Positions 32,967 to 46,308 of a DNA stretch of 64,000 nt are shown here, in pieces (the first letter of the stretch is position 1; every line of letters begins with the position of its first letter). The notes beneath the pieces were generated by a model, which was not told the DNA's origin, did no database searches, and saw nothing but the letters and a program-made list of their open reading frames with translations. Where the stretch lies: contig NC_068347.1 in NCBI RefSeq assembly GCF_014633365.1, forward strand, positions 310,001 through 374,000, given 5' to 3'. The stretch is from Diospyros lotus. Its lineage: Eukaryota > Streptophyta > Magnoliopsida > Ericales > Ebenaceae. The translations under genes were made by a program, and so were the position numbers.

Positions 32967-35900
32967 TCCGATCGCACTTTGGCCCCACGCATTCCAACAA
33001 CTTTCAGTCCACGCCCTCACTCTTTTCAGCCAATTATCTTCTTGGTCACCATTAAAATAAAAACATTCAATAAAAGTATTTTAGATTTTATCAATTTGTT
33101 TTTAAAACCATAAATGAAGTTTGGAATTTTTATAAATTATTTATTTACCAAAATACCATATTTCGTTCTAACCACATGTGAAATAAAAATTTATCTAAAA
33201 TAATATAATCACACGTGACATTAATAACTTTATCATACTATTATTACTATAATGTTTATTTTTAAATTTGTTTGGCATTGTATTTAGAAGCGAGGTAAAG
33301 TGTGTTTGCTTCCAAATGCAATAGCCATGGTATTTAGACAATTTTTCTTCATTTTTAACTCAAACGCGTTTAATATTTTTTAAAGTAAAATTCAACTTCA
33401 CAATTTTGACGATGTGAAATTTGAGAAGTACAAATGCACTTTATCTTTTTATATTTTTTAATTTGGCAACGTAGTGTTTGAGTAAATGGAAAAGGAGAAA
33501 GAAAACAAAATAAGAAAAAAAATGATAGTGATTTAGGAGAATGGTAACTAACGAAAACTTTCAATCATGGCAAAAATTGTCGCCCTATAAGAGAGGTGAA
33601 CAATCATTCTCAATGACCAAGTGAGAAAATTTGATTTTATATTTGGGGCAAAATGGTCCAAAGATGTAAGAAAATTAATCTCACTAAAGTGATATAATTT
33701 ATTATGTAAGGAAAAATAAAATTATTCAATTTAATAGTATAAAATAGTCTCAATATTTTTTGAACCAGCCTCAGATAGTATCCCCAAAAAGGTTATATAA
33801 TGTTAAGTGGTACAATCAATCTTCCGTTTTATCATTCAAGTGAAGAAGGGGAGTCTCGGGATTCGAAGTATAGAAACAAGAATGAAAATGCGACATGGGG
33901 ATGGGGGAGAAATTCCCTACAATAGTAGTATGGGGGGTTAATAATTTGGATTGAGTGGTAGTTTATATTTATTTTTAAGTAATAATAAATTTAAAAACAA
34001 TTCCGATATAGCGTTGTAGTATTGATGCTTTTTGTCTATAGGAACTTAAGACCTAATATGTTAAGTATGGCCCCATACAACGGGCGGCGGACCCTTGAGG
34101 ACCTAATATGCAGTTGCCATCCCATTTGGATACACTACACATATGATTCCACCATGTTAGCAGAATGTTACAAAGTAAATGTGTCTCCAGCATTCCTATT
34201 TTCCAGTTCTGCTCATGCGTCTAGAAGAAGAATCAATGTCCAACATAACATACAACATGCGCTGGAAGCAAAAAAGGATCGATATGATATGATCTTCCAT
34301 TTGATTGATCAACTACATGTATGTATATCGACTACACATAGCAAGCCATCTACTCTCTCTCAAATCTAATCATATGTAATAGGCAATGCGCAAGCTTTGC
34401 TTTATATGATCTTATAAAAGGTGAAGAACATAACAACATAACTAACTAAAAATTTTGTTGTGGATTTGCATGGTAAGTTGCGACCCTCCCTCCCACAACC
34501 ACCTGGTTACTTCTTCTTCAACCGTCGGCTATCGCTTCATTCAAATCTCAATGTGAACTTCTTTGGTTCTGTTTACAAGGCATGAGAGCATGTGTCAGCA
34601 ACTTTCAAACACCTAAATACACCCCTACCTGGTTACAAAAAGTAAATCTGGCCTATGCTTCACAAATAACAAGTGTATACAACAGAAAATCCATTCACTT
34701 TTTCAATGTTGTCATAAACTTTAACAGAATCCTAAATTTGAAGTCTGAATTGTTGCACGGGAAGACAGATAAAGAGCGCAAAAGGAGGTCAGCAGCGAAG
34801 AATTAAAAGGGAACCAAATACAAACAATTATTCTACTTTATTTATTCCTATAAACATGCAATATAGCATTCCAAATTTTGTTAATTGTATCAATCCATTG
34901 CTATGAATGCCTTTTCTTTTCATTTTTACTGGGGGTGTCAACTCTCAAGAGGCATATGATAAATAGCATTGTTTAGAATCAGTACACGATTAAACCAGCC
35001 AGCTCAAACACCCAATCAACTGGATTCACACCATTGATCCAAGGATCCTCTCACTCTTCTCTTCTTGTCACAAGGATCCTTTTAGATAAAGATTATAAAG
35101 CCTTCAAGGTCCAGATTGATGACTCCTAAAACCACTGAAGAAATAGAACCTAGAAAAAAAGATTTAGCACTTAGATCCCCAAAAGTGTGGCTCCCTTTTG
35201 GCACCCTTCTAATCTCCTTTCCCGAAAACCTAACACTTAAGAATATCATAAACAAGCCTTAATTAACTGCGTGGAGTTGACAACATGTATTCTAGCTTGT
35301 CAATCATGGTTTCAAAAATGACCAAAGGACTTAAAATGCTGCCTTACAACTTAACAACAACAAATTTCAGTACATGATATGATATTATATATATATATAT
35401 ATCTGAAAAATTAATATGATGCTGATTTGACTGACTGAACAGGTTAAGTTACAACACCCAAGTTAATTTGGTCAAACAACTAATCGAATCCAATCAGTTC
35501 AACATCATGAACTGAATACAGAATAACGACCTAAGAACCCATCCCAGTTGGATTGGATGTCCCTCCCTAGGAAAGTGTTGTATCTGTGAATTTGCTCATT
35601 TACTTCTTGTACATGAAGATCTACCATACACATGCTTTCTGATATCTTTGGGATGTTTGAACAGAGACTTGGCATTTGAACTTCATAAAATCCAAAAAAG
35701 GCATGATTCAAAAGTTCGACATCATCTCCTAATTGAAATTGATTTTAAAATTAGGAACTTGCATTGAACATCCCATCATTTCAAAGGCATCTGGAATAGT
35801 GTATCTCTCGAGGTTTTAAATTGCTGATGCGTGTAATAAATACGACAAACTGCGAGCTGACCACCCCTAGGGTAACTACCGACAGTCTGCTGTGTGGACT

Positions 35901-37370
35901 GGACGACAAGGTCAGAAACCTACTCTAACCTATTGAAATCATTTGTAAAACAAAAAAACCAAGAGTATGTAAATGAACTGTTGATTGGGCAGTACAACCT
36001 GTTGACAATCCCTCAAACTGTTGACTGGCTCGTCCTAACTTCCCAAAACTAGTGCACTCAGCCAAGAAGCAAAAGACTGCACAGGGCATGGCCAGGAAAA
36101 TAACTAATGAGGGTCTTTCACACACACCTAGGAATTCGGGCTAATAACAAAGACACAAATTTAGTAACCAGTAGAAAGTAGAAACTGATACCTTAGGCTA
36201 ACACAGCATAATTCCCTGGCAATTTCTAGTATAAGGGTCACGGTATTGGACCTGGGAAGTCAAGGGTCCAACATAGCAACCTCCTGGTGAACCTGTTCAA
36301 ATCAGTCATAAATGTACATGGAAAGCTCCTGTCTGGATGTGTCCCACACCTATTCTACAAATTGTCATCACATGAATATCTAAAACACACTATGTCAGCT
36401 TGTGCTTTATAGCCTTAGTTGTTTTCATTAAGAAAACATAGAATCCCAAAAAACTCGTGAAAGACAGTTCTAAATAGTGAAATCCTCTTTCCAATTCTGC
36501 AAGAATAAATTAATTTTTGATATTAGGATTTAGGTTTTATTTGAATTTAGAATTTGGATTTTAGATTTAGATTTAAGATTTTTATGAATTTTATTAATTT
36601 TGTTAGAATAAATATAGCTAGGGTAACTACAATAGGATATTTAGTTATTTATCTTATCTGTTCTGGGCCCAAAAGTTTTGTCTATGTATTTGGGACTGGC
36701 CAGTCATTTTGAACCAGGAAAAATTCTTAGAATTTCCAGTGAAACTGTCCTTTTGACTTTTTTGAGTGTGGAAGGAGCTCTGAAGTGACAGATTTTACAA
36801 GTGTTGAATAATCCATTTTCTGGCCATGTCCCTAGTTTTTCAGTCAAACAGGCTGTCCAATATGCTTTCAAAATATTGACAAAAGGTCACAGCCTTATAG
36901 GTAGGAAGTTGTATAAACAAAAACGGTGTAATATGCTTGTTAAAATCAGTAATGGTGGCCCTACATTGTTTTATACTGAAAATTTAATTTACTCTCCTAA
37001 TCAGAAGTCAGGACATATCCCATTTCGATTGTGTTAACAGACAACTCATCTGAACCATCCAAGTTGCGTTATCTCCACTCCACAACTCATGCAGACAAGA
37101 CAACAATATTTTTGGTCAGACCATAAAATTAAAGCAGATAATGTTAATAGATATACAAATGTGCATACATAAAAGTAAAAAAATATAATTATAAAATGTA
37201 TATATACCCACACTTAAAAAGTTCTCTTTTGAGAATACAATATATATGCACAAACACGAAGATCCAAACCATGACATAAGAATTAGCATGTGTACTAAAT
37301 CTAAATTGTCATGAAACAAAATGAAGTTCAGCAATCTACAACGGTAGAGTAAAAATTTACCTCAAAAAAT
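32967..37370. other. Intergenic region between the N2227 gene and the DEAD-box gene
   Basis: About 4.4 kb. The first part is the N2227-gene promoter and very AT-rich DNA (33050-33800). An open frame at 34022-34369 (115 codons) shows no domain or plant-protein resemblance I recognise. A (TA)n tract lies at about 35384-35402. The end (36800-37370) is the 3' flank of the DEAD-box gene. I saw no clear transposon termini or RNA genes. Confidence 0.5.
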
Positions 37371-40300
37371 TTAGAAAGATTTCCCATCCCCAAATCCACC
37401 AAAACGACTTCTCCGAGTATTACTTAAGTCACCACCAGTTTGGGTAGAGCGAAAATCACCAAATCCACCAGAATGACTTGAACCAAAGTTTCCAAAACCA
37501 CTTGAACGATCTGAACGCCCTGCATCTCCAAAACCACCCAAGCGGCCCGATCCACTGCCACTAAAGTTCCCTGAATGGCCTGAACCAAATCCACTGCCCG
37601 ATCGACCTGAACCAGGTCCACCATATCCAAAACGACTGGAGCCAGAACCACCCATCCGACTAGATGATTGACTGCCATACCCTGTAGAACGGCCACCCCC
37701 TCTACCTCCCTGAGAGCCAAAGCGACTTGAACCCATGTCACTGAACATGTCGCTGCTTCCACCCTGGACAGTAATCCTGGGGAGCTGAAACCAGAAATTA
37801 CATGGACATTAGCATGTAGATACAAATATCTGCTACAGAGTACATGAAAGTTAAACATGCACAAAGATCACAACATAGAAATTCATATTAATCCATAATG
37901 AAATGGGATATTGTCTAACTCATGCAGACTAATTTCATACATAGATTAGTCACCAGAACGATACAAGAGGAAATACTACCTGACATACTCAAAAACACAG
38001 TTTATGGTAAGAATGCCTATTTCTAAATAATATTGAAGGAGTAGTACGTATGTGCTCATATATTCATCAAGAACTAGACAATTGCCAGATCCATATCTCT
38101 CAAGTTTTAATTTGTCCACATATTCAGACTTAACGCCTTACTGCAGAATTAGACCAACTTTACAGTCTCAGTTGTCTTAATTACCTCAATAGAGTTTTAA
38201 AGGAGAATAGCTCATAATATAGAAGGAGATCTAAAATTGAGCATATTACCTCCATAAATTTGCATCCTACATCTCGCTCGATTGTCCTAACATCCCTCAT
38301 TTGATTTGATGAGTACATGAGAATTGCAGTACCCTTCTTCCCAGCACGACCTGTTCGGCCAGACCGATGGACAAAGATCTCTGAAGTGCTTGGCAGTTCA
38401 TAATGTATAATCTGCAAACAGAAGGAAGCCAATCAAGGGACAAATGCAAAATACATAAAAGAACACTGCAATGACACAGAAGATAATTAAACTGCAAGGC
38501 AGCTTATTAGGAAATCAGCCAATTCTTGAAGTAATTCCAGTGTCAGGAAAGGGGAGCTGCACTGACTAGTACACTTGAAAAACACCCTTCCACACGATTC
38601 AAGATCTAGCAAAAGGTTGTAAAGTTGAAAGTTGTATAAAAATAAATGTTTCAGCAACAAGTATCAAAGAAAACACTCTTCCCACAAATCCCAGACAAAC
38701 TTTCAAGATTAGGACAACTGATTGCTCCTCTCCCTTTAGGCTTTGTTTGAGAGATTTTTAATAATAAAATGGAATGCAAAATATTTTCTTCTTGTTTGGG
38801 AGAAAAACGTATAGAAAGTAATGGGAAATGTTTCTCCTTGAGAGCAATGGAAATGGTAGAATGATAGAACAATAAACAACAAATGACCATTATACTATTT
38901 AAATGAAAAAATGGTGTGCTTAAAGCAAGCACAAATTTATACCTTTATAAAGCTTTTAAGGTTAATGTTGTCAAACACACAAAAGTAAGTTTTCTATCCA
39001 TTCTCCCTCAATTTGAGGGAAACAAAAAAAATATATATCTCCCACCTATTTTCATCCATTTCCATTCCATTTCTAATGTCTCTATCAAATGAGGAGAATG
39101 CTCTTCCATCTATTTTCATTCCATTCTATTCTTAATGTCTCTCCCAAATGAGAACACATACCATCCATTTCCATTCCATCCCCCTCTCCCAAATGACTGT
39201 TAATATCCAAGGATGCAGTGGTGAATTTTTTTAATATTAATACTAAATTGGCAACAGCTCCAGTTTTGAACTGATTTTCAATTTTCTTGACATTATTATG
39301 ATAAATAGCGAGATAAAAGGAAGAAAGAACAATATTTGAGACAAAAGTGAAAAGGGGGAAACCTCCTTGAACTAGGGTTTATACAAATTCATGACAAAAA
39401 TATCATCTCCGCTAAAATAAAGTAAGGACAACAAAGCATCCCTATCAGCCCAAGATAAAAACTATACAGGAGAGTTAGTTTGTGTTTTTCGATCTCCACA
39501 TTCTCGAAAGCACACTGATTTATCCGTCCACATGCAACACTCCAATCACACAAGAGCCATCATCCTTGATAATTTTAACAGAACACAAGTTCATGGCATT
39601 TCCTTTTTCTCTGTAAGTAAAGTTGCTCTACTTCTCATTCACTTGTAAATGTTTTCTCATAGCAATTAGAATACGAAATAAGAACAAACAAGATTAGAAA
39701 TACAACCCACCAGATCAACATTGGGAACATCAAGGCCACGAGCAGCAACGTCAGTGGCCACTAATATGTTAAAGCGACCATCTCGGAAGCCTGAAAGAGT
39801 TCTTTCCCTTTGATTTTGTGAAATATCTCCATGCAAAGGTTCGCATTTGAAACTTTTTTGCATGGAATATGCCAATCTATCAGCATCACGCTTGGTTTGA
39901 GTGAACACAATGCATTTGCCTCCTTTTGCATGTTCCTAAGGTGCATATGAAGTACAGCCATTGACAAAGGTAAAAGATGCTCAAAATTAGCAACACAGTC
40001 CTTGCAACGAATAAAATCAATTGAAGGACCAAGCAACCAACATACTAACCAAAATCGATATGAAGATGGACACAACAAAGGAAACAGAGCTTTGATTCGT
40101 ACCGTTATGAGAGGACCAAGAACTGATGGTTTCTCATATATCTCTGAAGCAATTGCATATAGTGATATTCCATCTGCCAACTTCTGAACAGACTCTCCTA
40201 CCTGCAATATATATGTTGCACAAGTTCTCACACTTCAAATTATAGTGGACATTTTTTTCCCGTCACTCAACATATGTTTATGACTTAAGAAGACCAAATA

Positions 40301-42768
40301 TTACTAGCAACCATTCCAAATTATGCAAGAAAGCAAAAAATAAAAAAGAAAAAATAGATTATTTCTACAATGTTGCAACAAAATCAGTGGTCCCATTACT
40401 TTTTAGTTGTTTCCTAAAGTAGAAAGCTATTGATTGTCACACAATACAAGAAATGATAAAATTAAAAAAGAAGTTATAATAATAAAGTTGGTATAGCACT
40501 ATTGAAGATAAAATGTGCAGCAAGAGGTTTAAGATGGTTTGGAAATGACACATCGACTAATAGATACATCTATGAGGAGATTGAATGAAATGTATTAAAC
40601 CATAACAAAAATGGGAAATATAACTAAAAGAAAATTGATAGAAAAGTCTTCAACATGTCATCGTGACACATAATAGCTTCATAGAAAATATGATCATAGA
40701 TAATTGGCCAGCTGGAATCCATGTAGCTAACCTCATATAGGGGAATTAAGGCTAGGTGACGCTATTATCGTTTCCTAGAGTAGAACGTTTTTAATCGATA
40801 GCAAGAAAAAAGATGCAAGTTGATGTCAAGGAATATGGAGCAACAATAATGACGAAAAATCCCTAATGAAGTTAATAGGTGAGAGCAAAAACATAAAAAT
40901 AAAAACAAAAAATGATCCCATACACTTACAAGATCAATTGTTAGTGGATTTTTCAGATAATTTAAGGTCAGTTTCTTTATCCAACTTGGCATTGTTGCCG
41001 AAAACATCATGCTCTGACGTTTCTGTGGCAGATGTTGTAAGATAGTCTCAACGTCCTCCGCAAAGCCCACATTAAGCATCTGATCAGCTTCATCCAGAAC
41101 AAGAAATTGAATTTCAGATAAGTTCAAAGCACCTCTCTTGATCAGATCAATAACCCTTCCAGGTGTACCAACAACCAAATCAACACCATGGTCAAGCTGA
41201 CTCATTTGTCGTGAGATGGGCACACCTCCATAAACACAAATCGAATCCAACTTAGGGGCAGACTCATAGAATTCCTTGTCAACTTGGCGAGCAAGCTCTC
41301 TAGTTGGGGCCAAAATTAATGCCAAAGGATTCCTTCCACATCTATATGTTAGCAAATAACACTTTTTATCAAAAAGTGAGAAGGACAAGCATGAAAAATA
41401 CTAGAATTCAAAATCAGATGAAGAGAAAAAAAAAAAAAGCATAGATAACCTCCAGGAAAACATAACAGATACATCATCAGTAAACCATAAAACCCCCCAG
41501 GCCCCCAAGCCTAACAAAAGCAGAATAAAATAAATCTTTATGAAGCACAATTTCAAACATTCAAGTTGATCAGGCTATTGAAGGTGACAAACCCATGCTT
41601 TTCATTGAATCGAATGATCTTATCCATGATAGGAATCCCAAAAGCTAGAGTCTTCCCTGTTCCTGTCCTAGCACGGCCAATCATATCACGTCCCTGCATG
41701 GCTGGTTCCAGCACAGCTTTCTGTACAGCACAATGGTAAAGAAAATGTTTCAGCAACTTTCTATAGATACTTTGTGTCAAGAGCATGGTAAGCTGAAACT
41801 AGATAAAAATGATAACGATAGAAGATTTTCAAGTGGGACAGAAACAGCAATATGAGGCAATTTAAGAAGTAAAACATCATCACATCACAAACATGAAATA
41901 ACGAAAACCTCACGGCAACATGGAGAGCCCAAAATTAGAAAGAGAAAAAAACAAAAGAAGAAAGAGCCAAAAAAGTTGAGAGCTTCCAACTAATTTACAT
42001 CACCCATTCTTTACCTCCGACGTCTGCAATTTCCTGTATAATTCTAACACGCAGATAGGTTTCATTTGAGAAGGCATAGCATACTGAAAATGCAGCCACC
42101 ATATTCTCTTCCTCTTAAGACAATTTTGGCATCAAGATTATAAATTTACAATCTCTACTTCATTTACTTTGTCCAGTAAATGTAATTCATCACTAAAAAA
42201 TTGCAGGAATATATCAGGATCAGCATGCTAAAATAAGAAAGAAGAAATCAAAATCGTGTTTAAAATAAGATGCGTTAAAAACGAAATGCAATATAACCTG
42301 AATGGGAAAGAGCTTGGTGATGCCCTTCTTGGCCAAAGCAGAAACAATCTGGTCAGAAATTCCAAGCTTCGAGATCTCAAGACCATCATCACTGCTGCTG
42401 CTAGTATTAGACCCCTGAAACTTGGAAAAGGAGGCGGACTTTTCTTCGTCGGAGAAATCAGCCACCGCATACCCCGCCTGCGATGACGGCAAAGAAGCCC
42501 TGAAATTCAAGAAGGCGGCAGCAGAATGAAAGCTCCTGCTGCTGCTCCCCGATCCAAATGGACCAACACTCCCACAGAGCCGCTCGATCAACCACGGCTT
42601 CGGAATTAGGGCACTCCCACCAAACGGCACATTTCTGGATTCAGTTACGTCGCTGTTCTGATGATGACGAGGAGGATGGAGGAAAACATCGACGGAGTTG
42701 GTCAATGCGGCGGCCAGGGTCGGCCGCTTCGACACCGACTTCCTCAACAGGACTAGACTACTACTCAT
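37371..42768 (-). CDS. Mitochondrial-type DEAD-box RNA helicase (PMH / RH9-RH53 type)
   Basis: ATP-dependent RNA helicase. Arabidopsis relatives PMH1/PMH2 (RH9/RH53) act in mitochondria on group II intron splicing and RNA complexes. Seven exons: 42768-42298, 41720-41593, 41341-40930, 40201-40103, 39935-39711, 38411-38250, 37784-37371. They join in phase to 636 codons plus TAA, close to the family's 610-620 aa. Motifs: Q motif ending FPIQ (157), motif I ARTGTGKT (174-181), PTRELA (212-217), TPGR (259-262), DEAD (283-286), SAT (314-316), [11 protein letters not shown] (430-440) and HRSGRTGR (460-467). The N-terminal 100 residues are Arg/Ser-rich with few acidic residues, as in a mitochondrial presequence (inference). 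The C-terminal 125 residues are a Gly/Ser/Arg/Phe tail ([12 protein letters not shown] repeats), as in RH9/RH53. Introns 3 and 5 carry transposon pieces. Confidence 0.95.
38739..39199. mobile_element. Possible Tourist-like MITE in intron 5 of the DEAD-box gene
   Basis: The ends read GGCTTTGTTTGAGAGA and, on the minus strand, CAGTCATTTGGGAGAG, loosely inverted. They are flanked by TTA at 38736-38738 and 39200-39202, the 3-bp target typical of PIF/Harbinger elements. Inside, a motif TTTGGGAGA...AATGGAATGGAAATGG recurs in both orientations. A 3-bp duplication is weak evidence by itself. Confidence 0.45.
40480..40760 (+). mobile_element. RTE-type LINE 3' fragment in intron 3 of the DEAD-box gene
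   Basis: A third short RTE C-terminal piece: [19 protein letters not shown] (about 40500-40555) matches the EDKM...RWFGHV block, and a GGGGAATTAAGGCTAGG end lies near 40740-40756. It is full of stops. It is antisense to the host gene, as are the two RTE pieces in the N2227 gene. Confidence 0.6.
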
Positions 42769-42803
42769 CTTCTTCTTCTTCTTCTTCTTCTTCTTCTTCT
42801 TCC
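42769..42803 (-). repeat. (GAA)n tract directly upstream of the DEAD-box start codon
   Basis: On the plus strand about twelve CTT units run from 42769 to about 42803. On the minus (sense) strand the 5' UTR therefore ends in (GAA)n just before the ATG at 42768. Such purine triplets are common in plant 5' UTRs, and length variation is likely. Confidence 0.85.
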
Positions 42804-42842
42804 ACTCCTCCCCTTGCTAATTCTAGAGAGGGAGAATAACAG

Positions 42843-42890
42843 AAACCCTAACGCGGGTGCGGAGAGAGATGGAGGTTTTGCTAGGGTTTA
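42843..42890 (-). promoter_or_regulatory. Two telo-box motifs upstream of the DEAD-box gene
   Basis: AAACCCTAA occurs at 42843-42851 and its reverse complement form TAGGGTTTA at 42882-42890, 75-120 bases upstream of the start codon. Telo-boxes are known in promoters of plant genes for ribosome and organelle gene expression, which suits a mitochondrial RNA helicase. Function here is inferred. Confidence 0.55.
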
Positions 42891-43849
42891 GTCAGTCGGG
42901 GGAAAGGAAATGGAAATGGAGGCGAGCAATGGGACCACGCCAGCTATAAAACGACTAGGGCGGTTTGGGAATTAGGACAATGCTGCCAGGAGATTTTTAT
43001 CGGGTAAAATTCTGTAAGTGTACAACCGAATTTTCATCATTTTTTTTTTTAAATCACACAATATTCGTACCGTAGTAGTTATAAAAATTATTTTTGTCAT
43101 TTGAGAAAATATTAATACCATTGAGATTTAATATTATATCATAATTTTTTATTTTATTATTATTTAATCTCAATTAAATATTAAAAATAATCAAAATACC
43201 TCAATATATAAAAACCCTTCTCATCTCCTCTATTTTCCTTTCTCTCTCTACCTCACTCTTGTAGATACACCTTCTATTATCATTCATTTCACTGCGACAT
43301 CGATTCTCACTAACATTTTTTTATTATCATTTTTTTATATTCTTAGTAAATTTATTTTTCCCTTCTTTCAATCCATTTTTTTGTTCTAAGTTTGACAAAA
43401 CCTAAATCGAGAGTTCAATTAATTAATTAAAACTTTTAATCTATGTTTATTTTAATTTCTCGTAAAATTTTTATTAAAAGGTTTATCCAAATTTAAAAGG
43501 TCTCCATCATCAAGTATAGAAATAGTCAATGGCAACCACTAGTTTTTTCTTTTTTGGTTTAATTTTTCAAAACTATAAGAAAATGGATGGAAATGAAGCC
43601 TATAAGTACCATTTTATCCCTCTCTTTAACAAATAAGAGAGATTATTATTATTATTTAAATATAGGGTGGTTCTTGTAATTAAGTCATAGATGGTTATTG
43701 CAATTTCCCAATCTTCTTTATTTATTTATTTTTTTGTTTTTATAGGAAAGGTTTGGATGTAAAAAAAGGATATATGAAAGGATACGAGCGATTTATTTAA
43801 AATTTTCGTAAGGTAAAAATAACATGGTGAAACTTTCTCACATATAATG
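42891..43849. other. AT-rich intergenic DNA upstream of the DEAD-box gene
   Basis: Distal promoter and strongly AT-rich spacer up to the long LTR-like block. I see no gene, and no element ends were found. Confidence 0.5.
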
Positions 43850-46308
43850 TGTAATATCCAGTAATTAATATTAAGGGTATTTTTGGAAGTTGTTGGGTCA
43901 AAATGAAATATGTCAAAATTTCAGGCCAATGTGTAATATTCAAAACTTGAACAAAAAGGCAAGAGACAACCAAGAGGAAACTTGGAGGGTAAAAAAATGT
44001 TCAAAGAATTATGGGACGTCAAAATCAAGAGATTTGTAAAGGTTTTGGGTTAAAATTTTACAATTAGGGGCATTCGGGCCAAAGTGCAGAATCTAGAAAT
44101 TGGTGGAGGGTGGTCAAAACGAGGATTTTTCTAGACTTTAAAGGGTTTATTGACACATTTTAAACTTAAGGGGTTTAATGGAATAGGTGAGAAGTCTAGG
44201 GTTTGAGTGAAATCGGCAGAATCGTGAAATATCAAAGTTTAGGGGGTGGAAGTGTAATTATCGAAAGTTGGGTGTGAAACCTGCAAATCACCGGCCAACT
44301 TTGCGGCGGCCGTCGTCGGAACTTACAAAGGGTATCAAAATGATCTCCAGGCCATGATGGTTCGATTGAACCTAGCTATGGCCGAGATCTATAGCAAATC
44401 GGTGGGAATTAATTTTTTAAAAAAAAATCGAATCTGGCCGAAAATTTCGAAGTAATTTCATCGCGATTTGGTTTGATTTTGGGGCTTCTAATGATCATAT
44501 TCGAAGCTTGGGAGGTAGGAAAGCTTCCTATTGGTCGAAGAACCGGTCGAAATCGGGTATAAATAGGGTTCGAGTGGCCGAGGGTTTAAAAATAAAATCG
44601 AAGATGGTTGGTCGTGTTTCGGGAAGAATTGAGTCTTGGGAATAAGGGGCTTTTGTTCCTTGAGTTCTAGGGAGTTTTCTGGAGAATTTGGGAGGTTTTG
44701 GTGTAAGTTTTAAGGGGTTTCAGAAGCTTGGCCAGAAAATCGGGCTTCGTCGGAGCCGACCCTGTAAACGGCCGTTTGAGGCTTTTCCGGTGGATTTTTC
44801 CGACGATAGAAGGTACCCCTAGGATCGCCTCCTCAAGAGCTTCAAGGCCATATAAGTGGTTTGGCCGTTTGAAGTTATTGCAGACCGCCGTCGCCGGAGA
44901 AGGAAGCCGGAGAAGACGAGGCGCGTGACCAGCACGCGCGGACTTTAGTCGCAGCCCACTCGCTTGGCGCGTGAGGGCGCGTGGCGCACGGTATGTTTCT
45001 GAAATTAATTTTAATATTTTTGTAAAATTATTTTAGGGATATTCATGCAAAAATATTTGGAGAAAATAGGTGTTTGGCATTTACAATGGATTTTCGAAAG
45101 AAATAAAGGTTTAAAAAAATAAGGAAAAAAAAATAAGGAAAATTGAGATAAGGATGGGAAAAATAGAAATATTAATGTCTATAGTCATAATGGCAATCAG
45201 GGGACGACTTGTCTATTAGAAGAAAGGAATTACACGATTTCCGAAGTGCAACACACTTTTCGAGGCAAAAACCAACTTTTTTCGAATTAAGGTGAGAGGT
45301 TCGAATCCAGTCTTACTATTGTTAGAGAGTGTCTTGACGTGTTGGTTGTGACTTCAGGTAAGTAGTTACGCCTTTAGAACTTGGGATACATCGTATAGAT
45401 GTTTACTTATGTATATACCGTTTGAATGGAATAATGAATCGATTGTTTAATTTCTTAAAAATATGAAGCATGGTACGCTTTTCTTTTCATATCACCGAGG
45501 TTTTTTCTTAATTTTTGTGTTATTATTATCGGGATGGGGTCTTCTTGAGAATGGGGCAAGGTTAATCCCGCTGATCGGGTGACACGGTAGGGCACTCAGG
45601 GATTAAGTATGTAGCGGCAAGGTCAACCCCAATGGTGTGTGGAATGGATTTTTCCACGGGAGGTTGAGAATGCCAGGAAGATTTCTCATGTTAAACATAA
45701 TGCATGTGATTTTTGTCTTAAATGTCATATTCTTGTGTTACTCATGCATTCGGTAATCTGTATCATGCCATCACTTAGATGATTTTATCATCTAATTTGG
45801 GTTATGCCCCTGGAACGTTCAACGTTCCAGCCAGGGACTGCTGCAAGGACAAAGATGTGGCCGGTTGAGGGCAATTAGTGATGGGAGTATTAGCTGATGT
45901 ATCATTTTCGGTTATTGGAAATTATTTTAATAGATGTACGAACAAGCGCATGATAGTGTTATTTTTCATTTTATTATGTTGTATTTCGTATCTCGCAATG
46001 TATGAACATCGTGGTAGGCCACGGTATTTATGTTACGATATTATGTTCCGCTGCATATGTTATGACTCGTTTAGTTGAGACTATGGATCTTGTTAGCTGA
46101 ATGGGCAAGACTGGAGTTCTCTGGGTTTTTACCTGCATGTGAAGATTGTTCTTGGAATCACCGCGAGCATCGGCTATTGCATGTGACGGGATTTTTCATC
46201 TGCATGTGAAGATTGTTTCCAATGGCACCGCGTGTGACAGACTTAGAAAAAAAAAAAATTCCCGAGAATTTCTTATAGTGACGCGCCCGTGAAAGGTGGG
46301 GTGTTACA
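43850..46308 (+). mobile_element. Long solo LTR candidate (gypsy/Tekay-like)
   Basis: Begins TGTAATATCCAG and ends GGGGTGTTACA, terminal forms usual in long Tekay/Del-type LTRs. Flanks are TAATG (43845-43849) and TAATA (46309-46313), a 4/5 target duplication. A GGGTATAAATAGGG box near 44557-44570 is a plausible promoter. GC content jumps relative to the surrounding spacer. A near-direct repeat of CTGCATGTGAAGATTGTT sits at about 46133 and 46199. There is no coding domain, so I read it as a solo LTR of about 2.46 kb. Confidence 0.62.

Noticed and set aside
34022..34369. 115-codon plus-strand ORF in the intergenic region
   Set aside because: No domain, poor start context and no visible promoter or splice structure. 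It looks like chance.
37424..37864. 146-codon minus-strand ORF overlapping the last exon of the DEAD-box gene
   Set aside because: Out-of-frame shadow of the Gly-rich tail exon 37784-37371, whose in-frame reading joins cleanly to exon 6.
45296..45312. GAGGTTCGAATCCAGTC resembling a tRNA T-loop
   Set aside because: The bases around it do not form a T-stem or acceptor stem, and no D or anticodon arm lies at the right distance. It lies inside an LTR-like block.
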